This document shows, piece after piece, positions 42,311 to 50,850 of a DNA stretch of 53,592 nucleotides. Origin of the DNA: Candidatus Rifleibacteriota bacterium (GTDB taxonomy: Bacteria > Muiribacteriota > Ozemobacteria > Ozemobacterales > Ozemobacteraceae); contig JADFXM010000051.1 in the NCBI GenBank assembly GCA_015233565.1, positions 1-53,592 on the forward strand. Direction: 5' to 3'. The first letter of the stretch is position 1. Every line of letters starts with the position of its first letter. Under the pieces are notes generated by a model. The model had not been told where the DNA came from, did no database searches, and saw only the letters and a program-made list of their open reading frames with translations. A program made the translations under genes and the position numbers.

Positions 42311-44629
42311 CTACTTTGATTCCATCACCCATACGCCGGACCAGTTTTCAGGTGGCGGATTCTGCTTAAGGAATTGAGCACGCTCAATATAGATCTTGCA
42401 GGGTTTGTCGTTTGGATTGATGGCCAGGCAGTTGGTGAATGATCGGATCGCGGCATCCCATTTTCGGGCTCGGTAAGCGGCCAAACCGTCCTTAAAGACA
42501 CCCATAGCTTCCCCTATACCGGGGAAAGTTTCCGCGGTGTGATAGGCCAGGATCTCGAAAATCGCAACAGGCTGAGTTTTCCCTTTAACCACGACCAGAT
42601 CGATCTCACGTTGCCGGTAAGTGCCTTTCAACTTTCGAAGGGTGAATTCACTTATGAGAATTTTCGCGCCGTATTGTTTACAGGCTGATTCAAGGCGGGA
42701 CGCCAAGTTCACGCCGTCCCCAATGATGGTGAAATCCATTCGTTTGGCGGACCCGATGTTACCTGAAACAACCGTATCGGTATTCAGCCCTATTCCGATG
42801 TTGACGGGGAGCCTCCCTTCGGAGGTACGCTGGCGGTTCCATTTGTTGAGAGTCTCCATCATGGCGATGGAAGCTCGCACGGCACGATCGGCGTCATCCT
42901 CATGGGAAACCGGTATCCCGAACGCAGCCATAATGGCATCACCAATGAATTTGTCGAGCATTCCGTTTTCCTTTTGGATGCAATCCACCATGAGAGTAAA
43001 ATACTCGTTTAACAAGGCCACGGTACCAGGCGCTCCAAGTTGCTCTGAGAGCGTGGTGAAACCTCGGATGTCGGAAAACAAAACCGTACATTCGACGTTA
43101 ACCCCACCAAGCAATTCTGCCCCGGAGGCTAAAAGACGGTCAGCAATAGCCGGATCCATATATCGAGACATGGTGGATTTCAGGCGCTTCTCGTTGCTGA
43201 TGTCCTCAATTACGATCATAGAACCGATGCGTTTTTGGTCGATGTTGAGTAAAGGTTGTGCCATTAAATTCAAGGACAGTTTTTCGTCGCCCGCCTTCAA
43301 AGGGGCATCCACTACGGTTTGCTGTTTTCCGGTTTCTATGACCAGACGCAACTTTTCCAAAACCCATCCGTTTTCCCCCGCGAAAAATTCGGTAGCTTTT
43401 TTATTCAAAATGGCGGTGGCCGGTATTTTCAGAATACGAGAACAGGCTGCATTACAAGTGACGATTTTCCCTGCGGCATCCAGAGTGATAATGCCGTTAG
43501 ACATAGATTCAAGCATGGCTTCATTGTAATTCTTCATCGCTTGAACGTCGGCAAACAACTTTGCGTTTTCAAGCGCAATCGACACTTGGGCTGTGAAAGC
43601 ACGCAATCGTGCTTCATCTTCTTGTGAAAATGGACCACCACGCTTATTGAGAACCTGGGTAACACCTATTGTCCTTCCGTGCTTATTGACAACGGGAACA
43701 CACAGGATGGAACGGGTGAAAAACCCGGTTTTCTTGTCAAAAGATGGGTTGAAGCGCAGGTCAGCATAAGCATAGGGAATGTTTATGGTTTTACTGGACT
43801 TGAAAACAGCCCCTGCGATGCCGACGTGGCTGGGAAGGCGAATTTGTGCCGATTCCAGCCCTTGTCCCACTTCTGACCACAACTCGTCGGTTTTCTCGTC
43901 ATGCAGAAACAGGGTCGAGCGTTCAGCGTTCAACATGCGGGTAGCCTCGCCCATCACTTTTTGGAGAAGAGAACCCAGTTTTATGTCGGAGGTCATTTCC
44001 GAAACGATATTGATAAATTCCAGTTCCTGTTTGCGGATGTTCTCCATTCGCTCGATGATTTGAAGGCTCTGTAAAGCTAGTGATCCTTGTTCCATCATCG
44101 ACTGAAGCAAGCGCAAGTCCTTGCGATTGAAGTTCCCTTTCTTCTTGTTCAGGATTTGCGCCACGGCGATGGTCTTCCCTTGTGCCGTTTTGATCGGTAC
44201 GCATAGAATGTTGCGGGTGACAAAGCCTGTTTGCTCATCTACGTTTCGATTGAAGCGAGAATCGGAATATGCGTCCGAAACGATTACCCCCTCCCCTTTA
44301 TTGAAAACGTTGCCGGCAACTCCGGTGCTATTGAGGATACGGATCTCGCGCATGAAATTACCCATCGCCACACGGGAATACAGCTCGCCAGTATTCGGGT
44401 CATTGAGAAATAGTGTGCCGCGTTCGGCGCTCAGCTCGGAGGTGGCCGTTTCCACAAGCACTTTCAGCACTGAGTCCAGCGAATCCATAGCGGACATCTT
44501 TCGTGAAATATCCAAAAGCAATTCCACTTCGCGCAATCGTGCCCTTTGCTCTTTGGCAAAGGTTAACGAACCACTTTTGGAAGATAGTTTCCTTGTTGTG
44601 TTCACTTGTTCGTCCTGCTGATTTTTCAT
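42311..44629 (-). CDS. class III adenylate cyclase with two GAF domains and PAS
   Basis: A soluble 772-residue cyclase. In order: GAF1 (about 40-190) and GAF2 (about 205-360), which share the ERSTLFLHDE-like and TRNILCVPI-like blocks; a PAS domain (about 365-485, EAMLESMSNGIITLD); and a cyclase catalytic domain (about 510-690). The metal ligands are Asp520 (FSDIRGFT) and Asp564 (GDAIMAAFG). Lys560 and Asp632 (MDFTIIGD) are the adenine-specifying pair, which favours cAMP over cGMP. A short TPR-like tail ends the protein. It is the second gene after the coiled-coil gene, 33 bp apart. Confidence 0.92.
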   Translation of the reverse strand: MKNQQDEQVNTTRKLSSKSGSLTFAKEQRARLREVELLLDISRKMSAMDSLDSVLKVLVETATSELSAERGTLFLNDPNTGELYSRVAMGNFMREIRILNSTGVAGNVFNKGEGVIVSDAYSDSRFNRNVDEQTGFVTRNILCVPIKTAQGKTIAVAQILNKKKGNFNRKDLRLLQSMMEQGSLALQSLQIIERMENIRKQELEFINIVSEMTSDIKLGSLLQKVMGEATRMLNAERSTLFLHDEKTDELWSEVGQGLESAQIRLPSHVGIAGAVFKSSKTINIPYAYADLRFNPSFDKKTGFFTRSILCVPVVNKHGRTIGVTQVLNKRGGPFSQEDEARLRAFTAQVSIALENAKLFADVQAMKNYNEAMLESMSNGIITLDAAGKIVTCNAACSRILKIPATAILNKKATEFFAGENGWVLEKLRLVIETGKQQTVVDAPLKAGDEKLSLNLMAQPLLNIDQKRIGSMIVIEDISNEKRLKSTMSRYMDPAIADRLLASGAELLGGVNVECTVLFSDIRGFTTLSEQLGAPGTVALLNEYFTLMVDCIQKENGMLDKFIGDAIMAAFGIPVSHEDDADRAVRASIAMMETLNKWNRQRTSEGRLPVNIGIGLNTDTVVSGNIGSAKRMDFTIIGDGVNLASRLESACKQYGAKILISEFTLRKLKGTYRQREIDLVVVKGKTQPVAIFEILAYHTAETFPGIGEAMGVFKDGLAAYRARKWDAAIRSFTNCLAINPNDKPCKIYIERAQFLKQNPPPENWSGVWVMESK

Positions 44630-44662
44630 ATTCGCCTGCTCTCCACGCTGAAAAAATGGGAA

Positions 44663-45211
44663 TTATCGGCGCTTAAGTTCTTCCATTTCAATGCGCATCG
44701 CTTGGATGATACCTTGCAATTGCGCAATTTCACCCTCGGCCCGAAGTTTTTCCCCCTGAACTGCTTTTTCCTTGTCAAATCTTGTTGTTTCTAGGTTTTC
44801 GCGTAGTGTCGCCGTCATTGCACGAAGCTGCTGGATTTCTCCGGCGGAAGCCGCACGCGCTGCCTGAACGGCAGAATCTTTCTCCATAAGAGCGCTTTCC
44901 AGTTTGGAACGCAAATTCTCCGTGGCCATTTTAAATTGACGAATTTCATCTTGGTTGCCAGAAAGCGCACGGGTGACTTCTTCCCCGCGTTGAATGTTTG
45001 ACCGTTCAAGTTCATTGCGAAGCTCGGCAATGGTGGCTTTTAACTGGGCAATCTCCTGGGCAGCTTCCCGCTTGGCGGTTTGAACCGCATCTTCAACTGA
45101 TCCATGGCACTTTTCAAGCTCGAGGCGTAACTCAATAATCGTGCACTGCAAATCGCGCACTTCAGCCAAGGCATTGCCCTCTACCTTATGAACATTAGTA
45201 AGGCCTTTCAT
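44663..45211 (-). CDS. coiled-coil protein with five exact 36-residue repeats
   Basis: A 182-residue protein that is almost wholly alpha-helical coiled coil with no signal or membrane segment. A motif (E-[IV]-x-[QD]-[LF], then LR-x-[KNE]-LE eleven residues later) recurs at residues 17, 53, 89, 125 and 161, a period of exactly 36 residues or 108 bases. The intervening sequences are charged and Ala-rich (e.g. KDSAVQAARAASAGE). The gene directly precedes the adenylate cyclase gene, so it may be a scaffold or localisation partner of that enzyme. Function unknown. Confidence 0.8.
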   Translation of the reverse strand: MKGLTNVHKVEGNALAEVRDLQCTIIELRLELEKCHGSVEDAVQTAKREAAQEIAQLKATIAELRNELERSNIQRGEEVTRALSGNQDEIRQFKMATENLRSKLESALMEKDSAVQAARAASAGEIQQLRAMTATLRENLETTRFDKEKAVQGEKLRAEGEIAQLQGIIQAMRIEMEELKRR

Positions 45212-45444
45212 CTAAATCGCATCCCCTCATTTGACGGTGGAAAGCACAGCCTTGGGGTTAATTTGACTCCCGACCGACTTACTCCACCTGAATTTTACGA
45301 TATCATGCCCTCTTATGGATGTCAAACCTACTTTAACTGTTGCTAGGTTGGGGTTTTCATCAAGCTTATGGTTTCTCTCGGACCGATTTTTATTTTGTAC
45401 CAGATATTCGACACTGGATTTTGGAACATGTTAAATAGAACGTA

Positions 45445-45496
45445 CAAAAAAAACCGATCTGCACTCTGAAAAATAGAGTAGATGCGGTTTTTTTTG
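45445..45496 (-). terminator. intrinsic terminator, bidirectional form
   Basis: AAAAAACCG...CACTCT pairs with AGAGT...CGGTTTTTT around a short A-rich loop. A T run on the minus strand serves the aldo/keto reductase whose stop is at 45508. The A and T runs on both sides would also allow termination on the plus strand. Confidence 0.75.
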
Positions 45497-45507
45497 AAGC
45501 TAAACTA

Positions 45508-46692
45508 TTAAGAATGATTGGATCCTGTGATTGCAGAACCTGTGTAAAGATAATCTAAATCTTCTTTTGTGAGAAGTTTTGCGACTTCAAGTGCCTGAAC
45601 CGTTCTTCTTATCTGTTCTACACTCCTTGGCCCAATGATTACGAAATCTGTTCTTGGATGAGCAATAACGTAAGCCATTGCAATTTGATCAAGTGTGTAA
45701 TTTGTCTTGTGTTTCTCGTTAAAATTTTTAGTAAATTCAATTGCTCTCATAAACCGCTTTTCATTTGCTTCAGTGAAGATTGCATCATAGACGTGCCCCC
45801 AATATCTATCATTTTTGTTCTTTAATTCTAAAGCATTTTTCTTTGCTGTTTCCCACCCTTTGGAGAAGATGGAAAATCCACCAAGCGGGGAATAGGTCAT
45901 GAGTTTCACACCCTTCTGAAAATCAGGATTCATCATGTCCTCATGTTTGACCTGAACTCCTCCGGAATGAATTGTCCCGGAACCCATCTCAAGTAATGAA
46001 AAATAGGGACTGTTGACTACTGGTCTGACCAGGTTAGGGTTTTCTGCTGCTACTTTCTGGGATTCATTAATTCTGCCAGTTTCCCAATTTGAAACTCCAA
46101 GCATAGTATAATTTTTTCTTAGAAGAGGATCCGATAGACCTTCAAGGATTGTTTTCACGGGCGTAAGAGGCCTTTCGACTTTCTTATAATCTCTGTATTC
46201 CATATCATCTCTATGCATTAGATAAATCGCGATTTTGTTATTATAATTTGCCTTTGACCTCTGGATTTCTTCGAAAACATTTGCAGTGATCTGTTCCTTT
46301 GTTCCTTTTAGTCTCCCAAAGTAGGTTCCAGGACCTAAATCACGGGGAAAACCACCTTTTGTAATCACATGGAGATCTGATCTATTCAATGATTTTAGCC
46401 AATTCCCAAAACGAACTTCAATTGAATCTGTGTAGATCGGAGCGGTATCAAATGTGTTGATTCCAAGTTTCACCGCTTCGTTTAGCACTTCAATCGTCTT
46501 TTCATTTGGGATCTTTCCCAGATGGTCTGTGCCCATAATCAATTTCGAGATTCTCAGGGACTGATTGGCTTTTTCACCAACATCGATGTAGTCCATAACT
46601 GGCATTTGTCCTGATGCCTGGACCAGCGATGTCGTGACAGAAAAAAGCAAAACAACAAGAAGATAGAAAGAAAGAAGATACCGGTTTCTCAT
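45508..46692 (-). CDS. exported aldo/keto reductase
   Basis: A 394-residue aldo/keto reductase with the tetrad Asp82 (FDTAPIY), Tyr87, Lys112 (VITKGGF) and His160 (YLMHRDD). Unlike most of the family it begins with a clear signal peptide (MRNRYLL, hydrophobic core, cleavage near VQA at residue 26), which suggests export. Export of a nicotinamide-dependent enzyme is unusual unless it is Tat-exported, and no twin-Arg is present. The ATG at 46692 follows AAGGA. A longer frame to 46788 exists but lacks a site. Confidence 0.88.
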   Translation of the reverse strand: MRNRYLLSFYLLVVLLFSVTTSLVQASGQMPVMDYIDVGEKANQSLRISKLIMGTDHLGKIPNEKTIEVLNEAVKLGINTFDTAPIYTDSIEVRFGNWLKSLNRSDLHVITKGGFPRDLGPGTYFGRLKGTKEQITANVFEEIQRSKANYNNKIAIYLMHRDDMEYRDYKKVERPLTPVKTILEGLSDPLLRKNYTMLGVSNWETGRINESQKVAAENPNLVRPVVNSPYFSLLEMGSGTIHSGGVQVKHEDMMNPDFQKGVKLMTYSPLGGFSIFSKGWETAKKNALELKNKNDRYWGHVYDAIFTEANEKRFMRAIEFTKNFNEKHKTNYTLDQIAMAYVIAHPRTDFVIIGPRSVEQIRRTVQALEVAKLLTKEDLDYLYTGSAITGSNHS

Positions 46693-46978
46693 ATTTTTTT
46701 CCTTTTGGTCATAATTTACGAATGAAAAACATTTTATGATTTCATTTGTTTCTTTGGAAAAAGCATACTCCATGCCAGCAACTGCCAAAATTTTGGCACT
46801 GGCCTGAAAGCTGCTAAGAATAAAGAAGTAATAGGAATAAAAAAAATTACAAACAAAATTGACTCACTATTCATTCAACCCAAAGTTGCGTAAAATTTCA
46901 CCAGGAAACTACAAACCCCTCATTTAGTCTATGTTGAGGGTGGTGAAAAATCTCACAATGGGAATGTGCAAAACTCCA

Positions 46979-47099
46979 GATGAGCCGACCGCTTGCGCGG
47001 CCGGCTCATCACCAGCCGTGAGCAGTTTCGCCGGCTCACCGAGCCGATTGACTCCGCGCTTCGCGCTCGGCCCATCGTGCTCGTCGAACAGGAATGGGC
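46979..47099. other. GC-rich cluster of hairpins in an AT-rich gap
   Basis: At least three successive stem-loops: GATGAGCCG-a-CCGC/GCGG-c-CGGCTCATC (46979-47010, 13 paired bases and one mismatch); GTGAGC/GCTCAC (47018-47039); and GCCCAT/ATGGGC (47070-47099), with GCGC-rich sequence between. Composition is strikingly unlike the flanks. No reading frame is convincing. It could be a structured RNA, an IS end or a foreign insert. Confidence 0.5.
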
Positions 47100-47234
47100 T
47101 CTAACTCCGTTCATTTTGCGAACTGCGTCATACCCTATTACCGGAAAAATGGTATCAGATTAAATTCTTGAGGCAAGGAAATCTGAAGCTAGAGCACTTT
47201 TTGGAGCGACAATTCCTGAGGATGGAATGATCGC

Positions 47235-47372
47235 CAGCGAAAAAGAAAAATACTTGACTTATAAACCTGCACCAACGCAAGTGCAGAAAATTTGGAAATT
47301 AATTTTTCGCGATTTTTTTTTGAATTGTATGGTTAATTGCCAATGACAATATGAATTTACTCTTTGTTGCTG
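47235..47372 (+). mobile_element. R2 MITE-like element, full copy
   Basis: A 138-bp copy from CAGCGAAAAAGAA to TCTTTGTTGCTG, flanked by ATGATCGC (47227-47234) and ATGATCCC (47373-47380), an 8-bp duplication with one mismatch. It shows the uninterrupted form of the R2 centre. The 300 bp after it (47373-47673) contain a short coding-like stretch ending near 47530, possibly a gene remnant. Confidence 0.82.
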
Positions 47373-47673
47373 ATGATCCCTTTGCTCATTGACCTGGAAA
47401 AGAATATCGTGGCAGTTGAAGGTTTCTTCCGGTGATTTAAATCTGATGTTCCAACGGGTGAATGATCTAAAAACAGCACTAGAAAATAAAGAGAAAGCGG
47501 TTTTTCAAAAAGTGCGTAGCCAGTATTTCATTTGAGTAAAAATCTCTGTTGAAGACTGTTTCAGAAATTTAGTTCCATTTTTTGAAATATCACCCATTTT
47601 TGTCCTTTGATTAGCTTCAACAGCGCACCAATTGATACTACGCACATGGAACATTCGATAAATTATGGGGAAA

Positions 47674-48255
47674 TTAGAAAAACTCAATATCACTGGGTTT
47701 CCGGATCTGTTCCTGTACTTTCTTAAACAATTCTTCTTCTTCAGCTGAAACCTCAAATTGTTCTGTAGCCGCGATTTTCTCTACGGATACTTCGAATGAG
47801 TCTGTGTGAAAAAAAACCCTTCTTGTGAAGGAACCGCCTGTGTCCTGGCTGATCAGTGGAATTTTTTCCATATGCAGGAAATTTTCAAGAAATTCAACAT
47901 TCTTTATTCCTGTACTGTTTGCAAGTGATGCTGAGGACAAAATATGACCCCCACCAAAAATTTTTGCTTCAAGACAAGCTTGGGAACCGCCTCTATTGGT
48001 GATCTCATTAATTAATCTTTGCATAGCGCCAATACCATAGCAGGAGCTTTCGTCAAAAGCAAAAAAAGCTACTTTTCCTGGGAGAAGGAGGTGAATCATT
48101 CCTGCAACTCTATGTACCGTGTCATAAAGACAAGCAGAAACACACGAACCTAAAACAGTCTGGAGTACTGTGGGAACGCGAGTAACGGAAAAACCACCAA
48201 TTGGAACATGTACAACTGGTTTCCCCGATGGTGTGGCCTCTTCTTTATTGGACAT
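47674..48255 (-). CDS. cheD: chemoreceptor glutamine deamidase CheD
   Basis: A 193-residue enzyme that deamidates specific glutamines of chemoreceptors and, in some species, interacts with CheC. Catalytic Cys38 lies in LGSCVSACLYD and His55 in GMIHLLLP, and the later block KIFGGG is typical. AAGGA precedes the ATG. It is an orphan: no cheA, cheW, cheR, receptor or flagellar gene is seen in the window, so the chemotaxis cluster must lie elsewhere. Confidence 0.92.
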   Translation of the reverse strand: MSNKEEATPSGKPVVHVPIGGFSVTRVPTVLQTVLGSCVSACLYDTVHRVAGMIHLLLPGKVAFFAFDESSCYGIGAMQRLINEITNRGGSQACLEAKIFGGGHILSSASLANSTGIKNVEFLENFLHMEKIPLISQDTGGSFTRRVFFHTDSFEVSVEKIAATEQFEVSAEEEELFKKVQEQIRKPSDIEFF

Positions 48256-48280
48256 CTGGTTCCTTATAAAATGATTAAAG

Positions 48281-48407
48281 AGACTGTCGAAAAATACCCT
48301 AAAATTCGCTTTTTTGTGTACCCACCCGATTTTTCGCCTCGCTTTCTAGCATCAAAAGCGAGCTACTTAGCACCGAATAAAATGTACCGAGATTTTCCGA
48401 AAACTTC
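48281..48407 (+). mobile_element. R1 MITE-like element, copy D
   Basis: A 127-bp element from AGACTGTCGAAAAATACC to GAGATTTTCCGAAAACTTC with a perfect 5-bp duplication TAAAG (48276-48280 and 48408-48412). It starts 25 bp upstream of the cheD start codon and so lies in its promoter region. The rest of 48413-48759 shows no gene. Confidence 0.78.
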
Positions 48408-48759
48408 TAAAGATAAATTATACCTTTTAATAATATTTTTTCCAATTTTTTTTTGCTTCATAAGGTGGTCAAAATTATTGTCTTGTGCCCTACAGCAAAA
48501 TCTATCTTTAATGCGGAAATATGATAACAAGTGGCATTCGAAAAAAATCAAACCTTTTCTCCAAAATAGATTCCATTCAAATTTCTGAAAAATCACATTT
48601 TAGGAATTTCAACCTTCCACAGAATTCAAAAATATTTTCCGTGCTTGCAATTTCAAATTTTCACACCCTTTGAAGTTCTGAGGACATAAAAAAAGTTTTG
48701 AAATTTTAAAAAAAATACTCCATAATGGTTAAAAAATTAAATTGATCAGGAGATAAAAT

Positions 48760-49707
48760 ATGAAAGTTCTTGCTTCAAGACCTATTCCAGGGGGGTTTGA
48801 GTCTATGATTCGGGAAAGCGGGCATGAACTAAAAATACTAGCGCAGGAACGTGAAACACAGGAGTTTTTAGCTGAATTTCCCGATTCTGACGCTGTTGTT
48901 GCAATGCTTTCTGATCAAATTTCGGCTGATATGATTCAGAGTGCAAAGCATTTGCGGATAATTTCCAATTATGCCGTCGGGTATAATAACATTGATCTTA
49001 AAGCTTGCTCTGAAAAAAAAATAGTGGTTACGAACACTCCGGATGTTCTTACCGAAGCCACGGCTGACATTGCAATGACTCTGACCCTCATGGCTGCCCG
49101 GAACATTTATGCAGGGCAGAAGCAGTTGTATTCAGGGAATTTTTTGGGTTGGCGACCTTCCGGAATGCTTGGCCTTGATCTTTATGGAAAAAAATTCGGC
49201 ATCGTAGGCCTGGGAAGAATAGGCATCGCTACCGCCAAACGCGCAGAAGCATTCGGGATGAGAGTTTTGTATCACACTCGCTCAGGCCCTAAACCTCTTG
49301 TTTCGTATCCCTATGTTCCATTGGAAAGTTTACTTTGTGACAGTGATGTAATCAGTTTGCATACGCCGTTGACTCCTGAAACGTGTCGAATGATCGGAAG
49401 GAAGGAGCTGAACATCATGAAAAAGAATGCTATTTTGATCAATACAGCCCGCGGACCACTGATTGACGAGTCGGCTTTGGCGGATGCTCTTGAATCCGGT
49501 CGGATATTTGCCGCTGGTTTGGATGTCTACGAAGAGGAGCCCAAGGTTCACCCGCGGCTTTTGAAGTTAGAAAACGTTGCATTGCTTCCGCACATGGGTT
49601 CAGCGACAGTTGAGACACGCACCAAAATGGGTGAAATAGCGGCTCAGGCTGTAATAGACGTGCTTGCCGGTGTCAAGCCAGCGCATCCAGTTAATCTAGT
49701 ACTTTAG
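48760..49707 (+). CDS. D-2-hydroxyacid dehydrogenase (glyoxylate reductase-like)
   Basis: A 315-residue NAD(P)H-dependent dehydrogenase of the GyaR/hydroxypyruvate reductase branch. The Rossmann motif GIVGLGRIG is followed by the catalytic Arg (NTARGPLIDE), Glu (GLDVYEEEP) and His (LPHMGSAT). The opening blocks LRIISNYAVGYNNIDL and VLTEATADIAM are typical of glyoxylate reductases. It would reduce glyoxylate or hydroxypyruvate. AGGAG lies nine bases before the ATG. The following gene starts about 60 bp later and may be co-transcribed. Confidence 0.92.
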   Translation: MKVLASRPIPGGFESMIRESGHELKILAQERETQEFLAEFPDSDAVVAMLSDQISADMIQSAKHLRIISNYAVGYNNIDLKACSEKKIVVTNTPDVLTEATADIAMTLTLMAARNIYAGQKQLYSGNFLGWRPSGMLGLDLYGKKFGIVGLGRIGIATAKRAEAFGMRVLYHTRSGPKPLVSYPYVPLESLLCDSDVISLHTPLTPETCRMIGRKELNIMKKNAILINTARGPLIDESALADALESGRIFAAGLDVYEEEPKVHPRLLKLENVALLPHMGSATVETRTKMGEIAAQAVIDVLAGVKPAHPVNLVL

Positions 49708-49768
49708 GAAATAATATTGATAGCCCACTTTCGATTGAAAATTAAATTTGAAGGAGAAATTAAAACTT

Positions 49769-50554
49769 ATGATTACGATCGATCATCAAACATGTAGTCA
49801 TTGCGGTTTGTGCAGTAAACACTGTCTTTGGGGTTTGATCAGCATGAACCCGGATAAACAGCCACAATTGACAGCGAATTACGAGCAGATTTGTATAAAA
49901 TGTGGCCAATGTGCTGCAATTTGCCCTAAATCAGCTATCTCTTTCTCTGAAAGCGGCATAGAAACTTGGGAAACAATCAGTAAAGATCAAGCTACTTTTT
50001 CACAATTTAGCGCTTTAGTCAAAAATCGCCGTTCCATTCGTCATTATCAGGATAAGTTAATTCCAACTGAGATTTTGCTGCAATTATTGGATTTAGCGCG
50101 TTACTCTCCCACAGGTAAAAATGCTCAGGCTGTAAAGTGGCTGATAATAAATGGCAAAGATAAAATCCGTAATTTAAGCGCACTTTGCATTGATTGGTTT
50201 ATAAAAAATAACATAATGGGGGAATCTGCTCGAACAGATTTTGAAAATGACAATGATATCATCAATCGAGGAGCGCCACATTTAGTGATTGCTTATGCTG
50301 ATAAGGAAACTCCCGCTCCTGCCGAAGATTGTATTATTGCCCTGAGAACTCTTGAACTAGCTGCTCAAACAATTAACTTAGGCTCGTGTTGGGCGGGATT
50401 TTTCAAATGGGCGGCATGTAGTCACCGACCGGTTTTTGACTTGTTAAAAATAACTGAAAATTATTCTATTCATGGAGCTTTAATGCTTGGTTATCCAAAA
50501 TATAAATATACAAAAATTCCTGTACGCAAAATGGCGGAAGTTACATTTATGTAG
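49769..50554 (+). CDS. ferredoxin-nitroreductase fusion protein
   Basis: A 261-residue protein with an N-terminal pair of 4Fe-4S motifs (Cys9, 12, 15, 19 and Cys42, 45, 48, 52) joined to an FMN-binding nitroreductase domain (about 80-261). The RRSIRHY opening, the SPTGKNAQAVKW loop and the later AAQTINLGSCWAGF helix are typical. Electrons would reach the flavin through the clusters rather than from NAD(P)H. The acceptor is unknown. I chose ATG 49769, eleven bases after AAGGAGA; an earlier in-frame ATG at 49748 lacks a site. Confidence 0.9.
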   Translation: MITIDHQTCSHCGLCSKHCLWGLISMNPDKQPQLTANYEQICIKCGQCAAICPKSAISFSESGIETWETISKDQATFSQFSALVKNRRSIRHYQDKLIPTEILLQLLDLARYSPTGKNAQAVKWLIINGKDKIRNLSALCIDWFIKNNIMGESARTDFENDNDIINRGAPHLVIAYADKETPAPAEDCIIALRTLELAAQTINLGSCWAGFFKWAACSHRPVFDLLKITENYSIHGALMLGYPKYKYTKIPVRKMAEVTFM

Positions 50555-50639
50555 AGGGAATTTCTGCTTCCTAAATGAGATGAATACATTTGTCCTACCG
50601 GAAAATTTTTGAAGTGGTATGACTTTCGGCTAAAAGCGA

Positions 50640-50850
50640 AATATTTCGTAGACATATGGCTCTTAAGCTTTATTTCATCGTCTAAAACCACGTCCTTTGG
50701 GCGTGGTCAGAGACATATGGCTCTGCCGGTCAGTTGCTGTAGCCTGCGTGAGCGGTTGTTCTTGATTGATACCACCAACATATGAAGACAGTTCGCCCCC
50801 TCTCTGGGGGCTGCCCGAAAGCGGCCACCTCTGGTGGTGGTCGTTTACTT
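50640..50850 (-). ncRNA. structured non-coding region, IS200/IS605-end or guide-RNA-like
   Basis: A 200-bp region between the nitroreductase gene and proS is dense in stem-loops. They are a 9-bp hairpin ACCACGTCC/GGGCGTGGT (50687-50707), GCCCCC/GGGGGC (50795-50811) and CCACC/GGTGG (50825-50837). The direct repeat AGACATATGGCTCT occurs at 50650-50663 and 50711-50724. The compact hairpin with a CCC-AAA-GG loop resembles ends of IS200/IS605 elements, but no transposase or TnpB/IscB gene is present. The strand and RNA identity are guesses. Confidence 0.35.

Noticed and set aside
42621..43529. ~300-codon plus-strand frame inside the adenylate cyclase gene
   Set aside because: It mirrors the cyclase and PAS coding sequence on the other strand. 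Its Ser/Pro/Arg-rich translation is typical of an antisense shadow.
47373..47530. Coding-like stretch after the R2 copy at 47 kb (VNDLKTALENKEKAVFQKV)
   Set aside because: No start codon with a ribosome binding site, an in-frame stop just upstream, and length under 55 codons. It may be a gene remnant cut by R2, but the evidence is too thin for a feature.
13576..48412. Whether the repeated intergenic elements form a CRISPR array
   Set aside because: Copies are dispersed over tens of kilobases, are over 100 bp long, and carry target duplications. There is no regular spacer pattern and no cas gene.
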